Source: Leptospiraceae bacterium
GTDB lineage: Bacteria > Spirochaetota > Leptospiria > Leptospirales > Leptospiraceae
DNA: 64,000 bases
Assembly (NCBI GenBank): GCA_024233865.1
Contig: JACKPA010000008.1
Coordinates: 13,501 to 77,500, forward strand
Direction: 5' to 3'
Shown: positions 1 through 8,982 of the stretch, piece by piece
Layout: the number at the start of each line of letters is the position of its first letter
Numbering within the stretch: the first letter of the stretch is position 1
The notes under the pieces: generated by a model
Told to the model about the DNA's origin: nothing
What the model saw: only the letters and a program-made list of their open reading frames with translations
Database searches by the model: none
Translations under genes and position numbers: made by a program

Positions 1-1271
1 AGAGATGGAGGAACAGGAATACTGTTTTCAAGAACTTCAGGACGAGGGAACAACTGAACCCCCGTTGCCAAATTGGCATCAGACAAAATGATCACCAACA
101 TCCTAAATTCATCCGCAATCTTCCTTGCCGTTTTCAGAACGTAGTAACATTCTTCTATGGTAGAAGGTGCAATAATCACTTTTGGAGCATCTCCGGGAGT
201 ATTAAAAAGGCAGGAAAGTAAGTCACTCTGCTCTACTTTGGTTGGAAGTCCCGTACTTGGTCCTCCTCTCTGTACATCAATCACTACCAAAGGAATTTCT
301 GTCATCACCGTTAATCCAAGAAACTCTGTTTTGAGAGCAAGTCCAGGTCCGGATGTAATGGTAATTGCCGGTTTTCCAGCATAGGCAGCACCCACTGCAA
401 CCCCTATAGCTGCAATTTCATCTTCGGCTTGGTGAACAAAACCGCCAAAGTCTTCTAAGAGACCAGACAAAAAATGGGAAGCAGAAGTAGCTGGTGTAAT
501 AGGATACATAGAGCAGATTTCAAATCCTGCTACTATAGTTCCCAGAGCCAACGCCTGGTTTCCATTCATTGCCACCGTCAGATAAGGAGAGGGAATCGCT
601 TCCACTTCAAATTGAAAGGGAAATACATCTTCCGCAAAACGATAACCATTTTCGACTAATTCAATGTTTTGATCTTTAACACTCCCTGATTTTTTAGCAA
701 ATGTTTGAAGAACACACCCTCGTAGTATGTCCAAATCTCTGGAGTACAGGTAACAAAGTACACCTACCGCAAACATATTCTTTCCTTGTCTTGGATCGTC
801 TATAACCTTTTTTGTCTCTTCTTCTATTGGAATCTCATAGATTTGAGCTCCTTTCTGACGCAAGTTTGACAGGATTTTTTTGTACCCTTCACGAATCTCG
901 ATTAGGTCATGAGTTGCCCACATACTATCAATGATAATAACCGCATCCGAAGTAACAGAATCAGCGTTTACTCTAGAAAGCAATGACATCTCATTGAATG
1001 CCAAAACTACATTGGCTCTGTTTCCACCGTTTGTGATTGGCTTTGTCCCCAATCGTATCCGGTTTCCGGAAGCACTCCCCAGAGTATGGGGAGGTGGTTG
1101 GATTTCAGAGGGAATGATTTCTACAGTCCAGAGGCTGTTTCCCATCTTTCCACAAACTTGGGCAAACGTTACTCCTGCTTTTTGGGCACCTTCGCCAGCA
1201 TCCGAAACAATTTCTATAACATGGTCTTGGATTGCTATTTTTGTTTTTTCTTTTACTTGTGTTTGTACCAT
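1..1271 (-). CDS. korA: 2-oxoacid:acceptor oxidoreductase, fused gamma–alpha subunit (KorA type), 3' end outside window
   Basis: My reverse-strand translation from the ATG at 1271 is open to the window edge (about 423 codons). The first ~190 residues look like the gamma domain of 2-oxoacid:ferredoxin oxidoreductases (DAGEGAQKAG, then GGNRANVVLAFNE). They are followed by an alpha-subunit pyrimidine-binding domain with the typical MYPITPAT and TSGPGLALKTE motifs and then VDVQRGGPSTGLPTK. This gamma–alpha order is that of 2-oxoglutarate:ferredoxin oxidoreductase KorA, which with a TPP-binding KorB makes succinyl-CoA and reduced ferredoxin in the cytoplasm. An AGAGG ribosome-binding site lies just upstream. 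Only 13 bp separate it from the preceding oxidoreductase gene, so the two probably share a transcript. A korB gene would be expected next, beyond the window. The substrate (2-oxoglutarate or another 2-oxoacid) is inferred, not visible. Confidence 0.85.
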   Translation of the reverse strand, partial: MVQTQVKEKTKIAIQDHVIEIVSDAGEGAQKAGVTFAQVCGKMGNSLWTVEIIPSEIQPPPHTLGSASGNRIRLGTKPITNGGNRANVVLAFNEMSLLSRVNADSVTSDAVIIIDSMWATHDLIEIREGYKKILSNLRQKGAQIYEIPIEEETKKVIDDPRQGKNMFAVGVLCYLYSRDLDILRGCVLQTFAKKSGSVKDQNIELVENGYRFAEDVFPFQFEVEAIPSPYLTVAMNGNQALALGTIVAGFEICSMYPITPATSASHFLSGLLEDFGGFVHQAEDEIAAIGVAVGAAYAGKPAITITSGPGLALKTEFLGLTVMTEIPLVVIDVQRGGPSTGLPTKVEQSDLLSCLFNTPGDAPKVIIAPSTIEECYYVLKTARKIADEFRMLVIILSDANLATGVQLFPRPEVLENSIPVPPS

Positions 1272-1284
1272 TTCATAACCTCTA

Positions 1285-4200
1285 TTAATTCATCGACACT
1301 GGTATTTGTCCGACGTTTGCCAACTGCATCAAAGAAGAAGTAAACTTTTGTATCATTTGAACTTGAATTTCTTCTCTGATCTTCTCTTCTTTTACGGTTG
1401 TTTCCGAAAGTCCAGCCAGAAATTTCAGTGTCTTCCAAAACTGTCCTCTATCACGAGTAGCGGCAACGATCTCCTCGGACACAAGTAAGCGATTGAGACC
1501 TTTTTTGGCATCTAACGCCCAGATATAAGGATACTTTCCGACTTTTTCTTCTTCTCCCATTTCCAAGAACTCTGCCAAAGGAACCATCTTTTCATCATCC
1601 CAAGTATCGTGAGGAGCTTTTTTAAAGTGTTTACGGAATCTACCTTCTGTGGTAGCGTAATCCGCGAAGGTCATCTGTATTTTCATTACTTTTTCAACTC
1701 CTCTTTCATCCCGATACTTCAACTCATATTCAGGCCAGAGGTTTTCTATTTCAGGGTTTCCATCCAGATTAAAACAATCTTTGACTGCTTCTCCCTTATC
1801 CGGGTTAAACTTGAATACGGGATATGTGCGAGATTCGAGAGCAAGTTTGGTTTGTTGGTAAGTTACATCGTCAGCAACACCATGCTCCGCCGGACAACTG
1901 CAAAAGATATTAAAAACAGCTGGTCTTTTGGAACGCAAACCTTCGATAAAACCTTCTATCATGTGGCTTGGTGTTGCCATACTACTTTGCATGATGTAAG
2001 AAGTACGGTGAGCGAATCCAATCAGTCCGATTTCTTTACGAAGCTCTTCCTTGCCATGATCTATCTTTCCATAAGAAGCCATATCACTGACCTGTCCAGA
2101 AAAACCGGAAGTACAAGCCTGTCCGCCTGTGTTAGAATACACCTGCGTATCAAGGATCACAACTTTGATAGGTTTGCCACTCATCATCATTCGTGACAAG
2201 TTTTGGAAGCCTATGTCATACATAGCCCCGTCACCACCAACGGCAACTACAGGTGGAGAAAGGTGGTATTCTTCATCCGTAAAGTCTTTCCAAGTGAAGT
2301 AGGTTAAATCCTCTCTTGTTCGTAAGCCAAGTTCCATTTCTGCCTGACGAACCGTTCTAAACTGTTGACTCATTTTGCTCATGTGTCCTTCAAAGATCCC
2401 CATTGCAAGAGACGGGCTATCTTGGAATAGATTATTTGCCCAAGGAAAAGGATAAGGATTCACAGGATAGGTAGAACCCCAAACCGAAGAACAGCCTGTA
2501 GAGTTAATCAAACCGAGATTGGCGCGTCCTGTACCGGTAGTTCCCGTTATATAACGCCATTTGATTTGTTTCAGGTCTTGGATCAGATGGGCAATTTCTT
2601 TTAATTTTTGGGAATCAACGGTTCCCATTTCGCCTTCCATTTCTGCTGATATTTGAGAACGAGTCCACTTTTCGTGGTGAACGTCACTCAAGATTTTTTC
2701 CAACATACCAGCGTCTTTCAAATCCGGAGTCAGGCTTTCACGAACCTTGCTTTCGAGTTTAAAAATAAGCTCATCTATTTTTTGCAAATGTACGGCTACC
2801 TTATTTTGCATAAGTGCCGTTACCGTGCTAGTAAAGAGGTGCAGAACTGACTTTTCAGCACATCCAAGACAAGCTCCGTCACCGCCTACCATAGACATAT
2901 AGTTGTTTTTGTTTAGTAGCAGGTTTTCCAAAGCTCCAATTCCTTCTTCCAAATCATCGATACGAGTGAATTTTTGCTTGGTATTGGGGAGGTCTAACCA
3001 AAAGTCCCAATTTTTCTTCATTGTTGCAACTGATTCTTCCGTTTGTTGAACGTGTAACAAAGCATTGTCGTTACAAACAGAAACACATTCCATACAGCCT
3101 TTGCAAGTAGAAGGATTAATGGTAATGGAAAGTAAACCACCCGATCCTTTTTCTTGTTTTTCGAGTCTGTCATAAAAAGCTCTGGTGACAGAAAATTGAT
3201 AATCTTTTATGTCATTCCAAAAGAAATCCAATTCTTTTCCCAATTCTGTTTTTTCGGTTTCGCCTAGTGTCGACTCTCTTGTGATTTCTTTAATGCCCAT
3301 TTTCAAGTGTTCATGGAAAGAATCCGTCACAAGTCCTTTGGCAATTTTAGCTCTCACTTTTTCTTCCAAAGGTTGAAGAAGGGGTGTAACATACTTCATG
3401 CTATTTCCCATTTTTTCTTGTCTTTTGATAACACTTTCAAATATATCACTTACTTCGTTTACCAAACCGGGAATCGCAGAATCAGGGCACATTGTCCAAC
3501 ACGTTCCGCAACCAGTACACCTTTCTGCTACCCATTGCGGATGCTCAAAACGAATATTGGTCATGTCTCGGAAAACACCAGTCGCAGCCGGAATCAAACT
3601 AACTCCCACAAACGGATCTGCAATAATATCGTTTCCTTTTCCCGTTTTGTAAAACTGTCCTGTTTGTTCCCAAAAGCGGTGTATATCGGTTTTGGAACTT
3701 TGGTTGGCTGGAATTCTTTCCAACATAAACGGAATATCTTCGGGAGCTTTTCCATTTCCATTCCTTTCTTCCGAAACTTTTAACTCTGTTATGGCTCTTG
3801 TTTCATGGAAACCTTTATAAACCACACGCAAATTGTCTTCAACAACCCTTTCTCCTTTTGTTCCAAACTTTGCCAAGAGTTGCTCTTTTATTTTAGCAAA
3901 CAGCTCATCCTCACTCAATTTTCCACGTAGCTGTTCGCTCACTGCAAAAAAACTACCTTGAAAAGCCATGCCCTGCATACGATATTGTAGCTCCGGATCA
4001 GTAGCTTCTTCTTTTGCAATTTTGAATGCATCTATAAAATAAATTTTAATATCATTGTCAATAATCTGTTTTTGGTATAGCTTTGGAATACTTGCCCACA
4101 CCAAACTTGGATCTTTCTGGTCACTTTGGATAATAAACAATCCACCTTTTTTTAGACCAGCCAAAGGATTTGAATTTTTAAATACGTTAGGGTCTGGAGA

Positions 4201-5877
4201 AAGAACGGCATCCACATAATAAAACTCACAATTTACTCGGATTGGTTCCGGAGCAACGGCTAGGTAATAGGTTGTAGGTTGTCCTTTTTTTTCAGAACCA
4301 TACTTAGGATTGGATTTGATATAGTATCCCAAAATATCAGAAAGGGTCATGGTAAGGTTTTTTCCAGTTGCCATTGCTCCCCAACCGCCTATCGAATGTA
4401 TCCTTACGGTAATGGCACCTTCCGGCATTAAGTTAGGATTTTCACTTCCTCGAACGGAAAATTCTTTGATATTCGGATATTTTTGTAAAAGTTCGTTTTG
4501 ATAAGTTTCTTGTTTTTTGCTATAAGCTTTTTCTCGAATGAAATCAATGGATAGATAAAACATCTTTTTGTTTTGTCCACCAGGCATAATATTCTCAATC
4601 GCCCCTATCAAAGCCTCCGGTTGCAAGTCACGACTACCCATACCATAAGAACTGGAATAAAGAACGGGGACATCGTCTAATGACGCAAAAGATTCATAAT
4701 TCGGATATGGTTTGTTTTCCCATGCTTTGCCATTTTCAAAAGACTTGCTTATGGCAGCTCGGATTTCTCTCATCAATGGCATGTCTTCTGCCAAAGGTTG
4801 ATCCAAACGTTCGAGTACAACTACGCCTTTTTTGCCTTTTAAGACTTTGGTTATATAGTGTCCTGGAAAAGGTCGAAACATAGTAATATTTAAAACACCA
4901 ACTTTGATACCTCTCGTCTGCCGCAGATAATCACTCACAGCCTCTGCATTGGGAATCACACTGCCTTGACCTACAAAAAGATATTCCGCATCATCAGCCC
5001 GGTAGGTTTCGATGAGTCCGTACATCCTTCCCGTAAGGCGATAGAATTCTTCCATTGCTTGGAGAGCAAGCTCTTCAATGTGGTTAAAGAAAAATGGTCT
5101 TTGAGCTGCAACACTCTGCATATACGAATCTTGGTTTTGCACAACACCCGACATAACCGGATTGTCCACGTCCCACAATTCGGGAATACGTCGTCTTTTT
5201 GCTCCGAACATTAGCTCCTGAGCTGGTGTAGGCGTATCTATAATATCATCAGGACGACCAAGATATTCCGCGATCAACTCTCTTTCCGGTACTCGTAAAG
5301 ATTCAATCAAATGAGTAGTTAAAAATCCGTCTTGCCCAACAATTCCAGGAGTTAAAGCTAACTCGGCTATACGGTGTGCAATGATATTCAAATCAGCCAC
5401 CTGTTGTACATTTTTTGCAAAGACTTGGAAAAACCCAGTATCATCCACTGCGTGGTAATCATCATGACCGGCATGAACGTTGAGCGTAGCTTTGGTCATG
5501 GCTCGACAACCCATGTTTAACACATAGGTGAGGCGTTTTCCAACTGCCGTATACAAGGATTCGTGCATATAGGCGATTCCCTGTCCGGATGAAAAGTTCG
5601 TAGAGCGAAGACCGGTCATAGAAAGTCCAGCCGTAACGGCAGCCGCAGCGTGTTCACCTTCTGGCTCAATAAAAATCAAAGGCTTACCGGAAACATTCAG
5701 ATGACCATTTGCTGCCTCCATCGCCCAATATTCACCCATTTGTGTAGAAGGAGTAATTGGGTATGCTCCTGCTGCATCAGAAGACTCCCTCTCGCACATA
5801 ATTGCAGCTGTGTTTCCATCCATGGCATCCGAAGTACCAGGATATTTAAATTCTTTGTTTTTTATTTCATCCACCAT
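1285..5877 (-). CDS. Single-chain pyruvate:ferredoxin/flavodoxin oxidoreductase-like enzyme (NifJ family, 1530 aa)
   Basis: This is a large cytoplasmic enzyme of the TPP- and Fe-S-dependent 2-oxoacid:acceptor oxidoreductase family, which oxidises a 2-oxoacid (usually pyruvate) to acyl-CoA and CO2 while reducing ferredoxin or flavodoxin. Domain order is that of NifJ: alpha domain at the N-terminus (AYPITPSTQMGEYW near residue 40), a gamma domain (IHSIGGWGAMATGKN, about 500), a two-cluster ferredoxin domain (CTGCGTCWTMCP near 792 and CKGCMECVSVC near 926), then the beta/TPP domain with CLGC near 1000 and GDGAMYDIG…NTGGQ between about 1220 and 1260. NifJ proteins are usually about 1170–1200 residues; this one is some 300 longer, mainly between the cluster motifs and in the beta region. 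An AAAGGAA ribosome-binding site precedes the ATG. It is followed closely by a KorA-type gene. Substrate specificity cannot be read from sequence. Confidence 0.9.
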   Translation of the reverse strand: MVDEIKNKEFKYPGTSDAMDGNTAAIMCERESSDAAGAYPITPSTQMGEYWAMEAANGHLNVSGKPLIFIEPEGEHAAAAVTAGLSMTGLRSTNFSSGQGIAYMHESLYTAVGKRLTYVLNMGCRAMTKATLNVHAGHDDYHAVDDTGFFQVFAKNVQQVADLNIIAHRIAELALTPGIVGQDGFLTTHLIESLRVPERELIAEYLGRPDDIIDTPTPAQELMFGAKRRRIPELWDVDNPVMSGVVQNQDSYMQSVAAQRPFFFNHIEELALQAMEEFYRLTGRMYGLIETYRADDAEYLFVGQGSVIPNAEAVSDYLRQTRGIKVGVLNITMFRPFPGHYITKVLKGKKGVVVLERLDQPLAEDMPLMREIRAAISKSFENGKAWENKPYPNYESFASLDDVPVLYSSSYGMGSRDLQPEALIGAIENIMPGGQNKKMFYLSIDFIREKAYSKKQETYQNELLQKYPNIKEFSVRGSENPNLMPEGAITVRIHSIGGWGAMATGKNLTMTLSDILGYYIKSNPKYGSEKKGQPTTYYLAVAPEPIRVNCEFYYVDAVLSPDPNVFKNSNPLAGLKKGGLFIIQSDQKDPSLVWASIPKLYQKQIIDNDIKIYFIDAFKIAKEEATDPELQYRMQGMAFQGSFFAVSEQLRGKLSEDELFAKIKEQLLAKFGTKGERVVEDNLRVVYKGFHETRAITELKVSEERNGNGKAPEDIPFMLERIPANQSSKTDIHRFWEQTGQFYKTGKGNDIIADPFVGVSLIPAATGVFRDMTNIRFEHPQWVAERCTGCGTCWTMCPDSAIPGLVNEVSDIFESVIKRQEKMGNSMKYVTPLLQPLEEKVRAKIAKGLVTDSFHEHLKMGIKEITRESTLGETEKTELGKELDFFWNDIKDYQFSVTRAFYDRLEKQEKGSGGLLSITINPSTCKGCMECVSVCNDNALLHVQQTEESVATMKKNWDFWLDLPNTKQKFTRIDDLEEGIGALENLLLNKNNYMSMVGGDGACLGCAEKSVLHLFTSTVTALMQNKVAVHLQKIDELIFKLESKVRESLTPDLKDAGMLEKILSDVHHEKWTRSQISAEMEGEMGTVDSQKLKEIAHLIQDLKQIKWRYITGTTGTGRANLGLINSTGCSSVWGSTYPVNPYPFPWANNLFQDSPSLAMGIFEGHMSKMSQQFRTVRQAEMELGLRTREDLTYFTWKDFTDEEYHLSPPVVAVGGDGAMYDIGFQNLSRMMMSGKPIKVVILDTQVYSNTGGQACTSGFSGQVSDMASYGKIDHGKEELRKEIGLIGFAHRTSYIMQSSMATPSHMIEGFIEGLRSKRPAVFNIFCSCPAEHGVADDVTYQQTKLALESRTYPVFKFNPDKGEAVKDCFNLDGNPEIENLWPEYELKYRDERGVEKVMKIQMTFADYATTEGRFRKHFKKAPHDTWDDEKMVPLAEFLEMGEEEKVGKYPYIWALDAKKGLNRLLVSEEIVAATRDRGQFWKTLKFLAGLSETTVKEEKIREEIQVQMIQKFTSSLMQLANVGQIPVSMN

Positions 5878-6045
5878 ATCTTATATTCCTTTTTCAGGTT
5901 TCCATTTATGCAGTGCAATAATCATACCAATTTACAAAAGGTGTAAAGTGAGTGGATTTATTTTCTATCGCTTAATTTTTAAGCATTTTGATTTAATATT
6001 AAGTAGTAGAGCCATCTAACTACTGTGGGAACGTTTTCTGTTATA

Positions 6046-7362
6046 TCATACAGTAGAAACAACCTGATCGGTTGAAATTAGGTAAGGAGCGTATCCGTCT
6101 CTATCAGACTTTTGGATATGATTTGTGAGCCACTTGCATAAAAAATGAAGAATTTCCAAAGAAACGTCTAAACTGTCTTTTTGTAAACTATGCTCACCTT
6201 TTTCAACTTCTGCTATAAATTTTTTATGTTCTTCTTTATGATGATCCAAATCGGGAAAGTGTGCCCGATACATCAATGCTTCTTCTAAGGAGAAGTGAGT
6301 GAACGTATAAATTTTCAAATTATAAAAAATTCTTTTTAATATTTCCATCCCTTTATTGAAGTGAATCGCTCTTTCGAGGTCATTGATGATAGTGAATAAG
6401 ATTTTGTGTTGGTTATCAATTAAATCAATTTTGGTACTCCAAGATTCATTCCATTTCACATAATCTTCTCTCAACTTCGGATAGTGCTTTTCAATTCCTT
6501 CCACAAGGAAACTCGCCGTTTTGTTTAGATAATAAGCAGCTGCCTGATCTTTGGGATTGATGGTCAATATATCCAAAAATATCTCCCATGCTCTTTGGTA
6601 TTCTCCACTTTGATAGGTCATCAACCCCAAATCAAATGAGTCTTTTGTGAAATTTTTTAATTTGATTTGCTCTTTATCTTCAAAATCATAGACTTCACAA
6701 ATGAAGGTTAGTTTCTCTTTTCCGCGAATGCTTGCACAGTCAAGAAACCTCAATTCATGGTTTTTTTCTTCATTTGTATACTTAAAAACGTCTTCACTGA
6801 TAATGATCGGAGCACCATATTCTTTTGTCAGACTTTCCAATCTTGAGGCAGTATTTACTACATCGGAAATCACGGTAGTTTGCATCAGTTGATTGCCACC
6901 TACAACACCCAAAAGAACATTTCCGGAATGTATCCCAATACCCATTGAAATTTTCTTCCATTTCTCTCCTATTTGGAAAGTTGTTTCCTTCACATACTTT
7001 TGCATTTCGATTGCACACGTTATGGCATCTTCGGAAGAGTCGGGAAATATCGCAAGTATGGCATCTCCAATGTATTTGTCTATCAATCCGTTATGATTTT
7101 GAATCAATTCATTCATTTTGCCGAAATATTGATTTAAAAATGCAAAAATTCCTTCACTGGACGTTTTCTCGGTAAGTGCTGTAAAAGAACGAATGTCAGA
7201 AAAAAGAATCGTCATATCCTTGGAAATTTGATCTCCGATCCTAATTTGAAGAATATTATCTTTTTGCAAATAGGTTAAAAATTCTTGTGGAATAAATTTG
7301 CTTAACAGATGATTGGTCATTTGATGTATATTTTTATAATTCTTCATGATTTTGAAATCCAA
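6046..7362 (-). CDS. Class III adenylate cyclase–hemerythrin fusion
   Basis: The N-terminal ~190 residues form a class III cyclase domain. The two metal-binding aspartates are in FSDIRSF (Asp56) and DKYIGD (Asp100). Lys96 and Asp167, in the positions that select adenine, and Asn170/Arg174 of the transition-state motif SDVVNTASR are present, so ATP-to-cAMP activity is predicted. A middle segment (about 230–310) with a tetratricopeptide-like look follows. The last ~120 residues are a bacteriohemerythrin with the full ligand set: QHK, HFSLEE, DHH…EEH and NHIQKSD, which would hold a di-iron site binding O2 or sensing redox. No membrane segment is seen. The start overlaps the end of the HATPase gene by about 29 bp, implying translational coupling; Met6 (MKNYKN) is an alternative start. 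Cyclic nucleotide output controlled by oxygen or iron is an inference from the fusion. Confidence 0.88.
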   Translation of the reverse strand: MDFKIMKNYKNIHQMTNHLLSKFIPQEFLTYLQKDNILQIRIGDQISKDMTILFSDIRSFTALTEKTSSEGIFAFLNQYFGKMNELIQNHNGLIDKYIGDAILAIFPDSSEDAITCAIEMQKYVKETTFQIGEKWKKISMGIGIHSGNVLLGVVGGNQLMQTTVISDVVNTASRLESLTKEYGAPIIISEDVFKYTNEEKNHELRFLDCASIRGKEKLTFICEVYDFEDKEQIKLKNFTKDSFDLGLMTYQSGEYQRAWEIFLDILTINPKDQAAAYYLNKTASFLVEGIEKHYPKLREDYVKWNESWSTKIDLIDNQHKILFTIINDLERAIHFNKGMEILKRIFYNLKIYTFTHFSLEEALMYRAHFPDLDHHKEEHKKFIAEVEKGEHSLQKDSLDVSLEILHFLCKWLTNHIQKSDRDGYAPYLISTDQVVSTV

Positions 7363-8209
7363 TTGGATTCTTAATTTTTAATGTGATTTGAGTAAACCGA
7401 TTTAATTCCGATTCTATAAGTAAATCTCCTTCGTATCGGAGGCACATACCTTTAGCTTTTGTCAATCCGATTCCACCACCAAAGGATTGGATATTTCGTA
7501 CATTGGAAGCTCTATAATACAACTCAGGCACCTTGTGTATTTCTTCTTCCGGTATACCTATCCCGTTGTCATAAACCGTCACGTTTAAATAATCATTTTG
7601 GTTGGAGCCAAACTCCACAGATATGGTTCCACCCGGTGCTGTGTATTTACGGGAGTTTAGCACCATGTCTCGTAGAGAAGCAATAAATTCCACAGGAAGG
7701 TAATAAGAATCACTTTCAAAGTGAAAAATTATCGTCTTCTTTTGGAAATTTTGAGGTAGTGAATCTGTATCTTTTGCGATAACGGTTTTGTATTTCGAAG
7801 TTAAGTTGATCGTTTCCAGTAGGTTTTGAAAAAAATTATAAATTTCTTGTTTCGTAAACTTTTTCACTTTTCCTTTTTGCATCACCTCTTGCAGAACAGC
7901 ATTGAGGTTTTTTTTGGATTTTAGGAGTATTTTTAGAATTTTTTTTATATAAGGATTTTTCTTTTGCATTCTACACAGATTTCGAATCTCTTTTTTTACC
8001 TCTACTTCATGAGAGTTGATTACGCCTATCAATGAAGATATCTTTGCAGTCTGATTTAAATCCTGGGCAGAGTCTATGATATATTGTGATACGCCTTGTA
8101 ACTTCGGATTGAAATGGGACAAAAATTGTATGGATGTCCCGATTCCCATAAATATATTTTTAAAGGAATGCAAATCTAATTCGGTACAGCTATCACTTTC
8201 ATCATACAT
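7334..8209 (-). CDS. HATPase-domain protein (histidine kinase-like), cytoplasmic
   Basis: The C-terminal half is a GHKL/histidine-kinase ATPase domain: N-box LRDMVLNSRKYTAPGG (about residues 180–200), G1 box VYDNGIGIP and G2 box GGGIGLTKAKGMC. The N-terminal half is helical, and LHSFKNIFMGIGTS near residue 15 resembles the histidine-bearing helix of some kinases, but it is not a clear HisKA domain. No membrane segments or sensor domain are seen. It could be a soluble kinase, a phosphatase for the neighbouring regulator, or a kinase-related switch protein. I place the start at the ATG at 8209; a TTG three codons upstream is also open. It lies 95 bp after the response-regulator gene and overlaps the cyclase gene. 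Confidence 0.75.
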   Translation of the reverse strand: MYDESDSCTELDLHSFKNIFMGIGTSIQFLSHFNPKLQGVSQYIIDSAQDLNQTAKISSLIGVINSHEVEVKKEIRNLCRMQKKNPYIKKILKILLKSKKNLNAVLQEVMQKGKVKKFTKQEIYNFFQNLLETINLTSKYKTVIAKDTDSLPQNFQKKTIIFHFESDSYYLPVEFIASLRDMVLNSRKYTAPGGTISVEFGSNQNDYLNVTVYDNGIGIPEEEIHKVPELYYRASNVRNIQSFGGGIGLTKAKGMCLRYEGDLLIESELNRFTQITLKIKNPIGFQNHEEL

Positions 8210-8304
8210 AGTGTGCAATACTAACCTGTTTTCAGTGAAATGTCAATAGATGTAAGTACTTACTTTTCATGGAAAAAGTAAGATTCACTTCGGTGAGGTT
8301 TGTG

Positions 8305-8982
8305 TCAAATATCCTTTTCTTTAAAGTTTGTATAAAGATTATGACTTTTTACTATTCCCCAAATATTTGCTTTCATGATAAGGTGTTGCAAGGACATTTT
8401 TCCTAGCTTTTCTGTTATGTTTACTCGATGAGTGTTTACCGTTTTGGAGGAAATATTCATTTGTTTCGCTATTTCGGAGTAACTCATCCCTTTAGAGAGG
8501 TAGACAACTACTTCCAATTCCCGTTTGGTTAATTTTGAGAACGGATTGATTTTATCATAGCTTTTGACTACTTCTATATCTTCCGTCCCGGATTCTTCCG
8601 AATAATATTCACCTCCTTCTAAAACGGTTTGGATCGCAGAGAGAATATCTTTTTCCGATTCTGATTTATAAATATATCCTTGAATCTCGCTTTTTTGGCA
8701 CATTTCTTTGATTCGATCTTCTTTTGTGGAGCTGATTAGAATCGCTTTTACATTTTTCAACAATGCTCTCGCTCGTAAAATAACTTCCAGTCCGGTACTA
8801 ATAGATAAAATGAGATCAGCTATGATAATATCCGGTTCTTCTTCCTGCATACTCCGGTAGAGTTCTTCAGGTATAACAAACGTTCGAACAACAACATTGA
8901 GACCTGAATTTTCTATGGTTGCTCTGAGTCCGACTAAGAATATCTCATGATCGTCTATAATGTATACAATAGGTTGTTTCAT
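8305..8982 (-). CDS. Response regulator, NarL/LuxR family
   Basis: This is a two-component transcription regulator of 225 residues. The receiver domain (1–120) has the acidic pair Asp10/Asp11, the phosphoacceptor Asp56 in IIADLIL, a conserved Ser/Thr in ILISST and Lys in YIYKSES. A LuxR-type helix-turn-helix occupies about 150–210 (LTKRELEVVVYLSKGMSYSE and the recognition helix ISSKTVNTHRVNI). The start codon overlaps the end of the histidine kinase gene by four bases (ATGA), so kinase and regulator are almost certainly cognate and co-translated. Target promoters are unknown; NarL-type regulators normally bind as dimers after phosphorylation. Confidence 0.93.
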   Translation of the reverse strand: MKQPIVYIIDDHEIFLVGLRATIENSGLNVVVRTFVIPEELYRSMQEEEPDIIIADLILSISTGLEVILRARALLKNVKAILISSTKEDRIKEMCQKSEIQGYIYKSESEKDILSAIQTVLEGGEYYSEESGTEDIEVVKSYDKINPFSKLTKRELEVVVYLSKGMSYSEIAKQMNISSKTVNTHRVNITEKLGKMSLQHLIMKANIWGIVKSHNLYTNFKEKDI

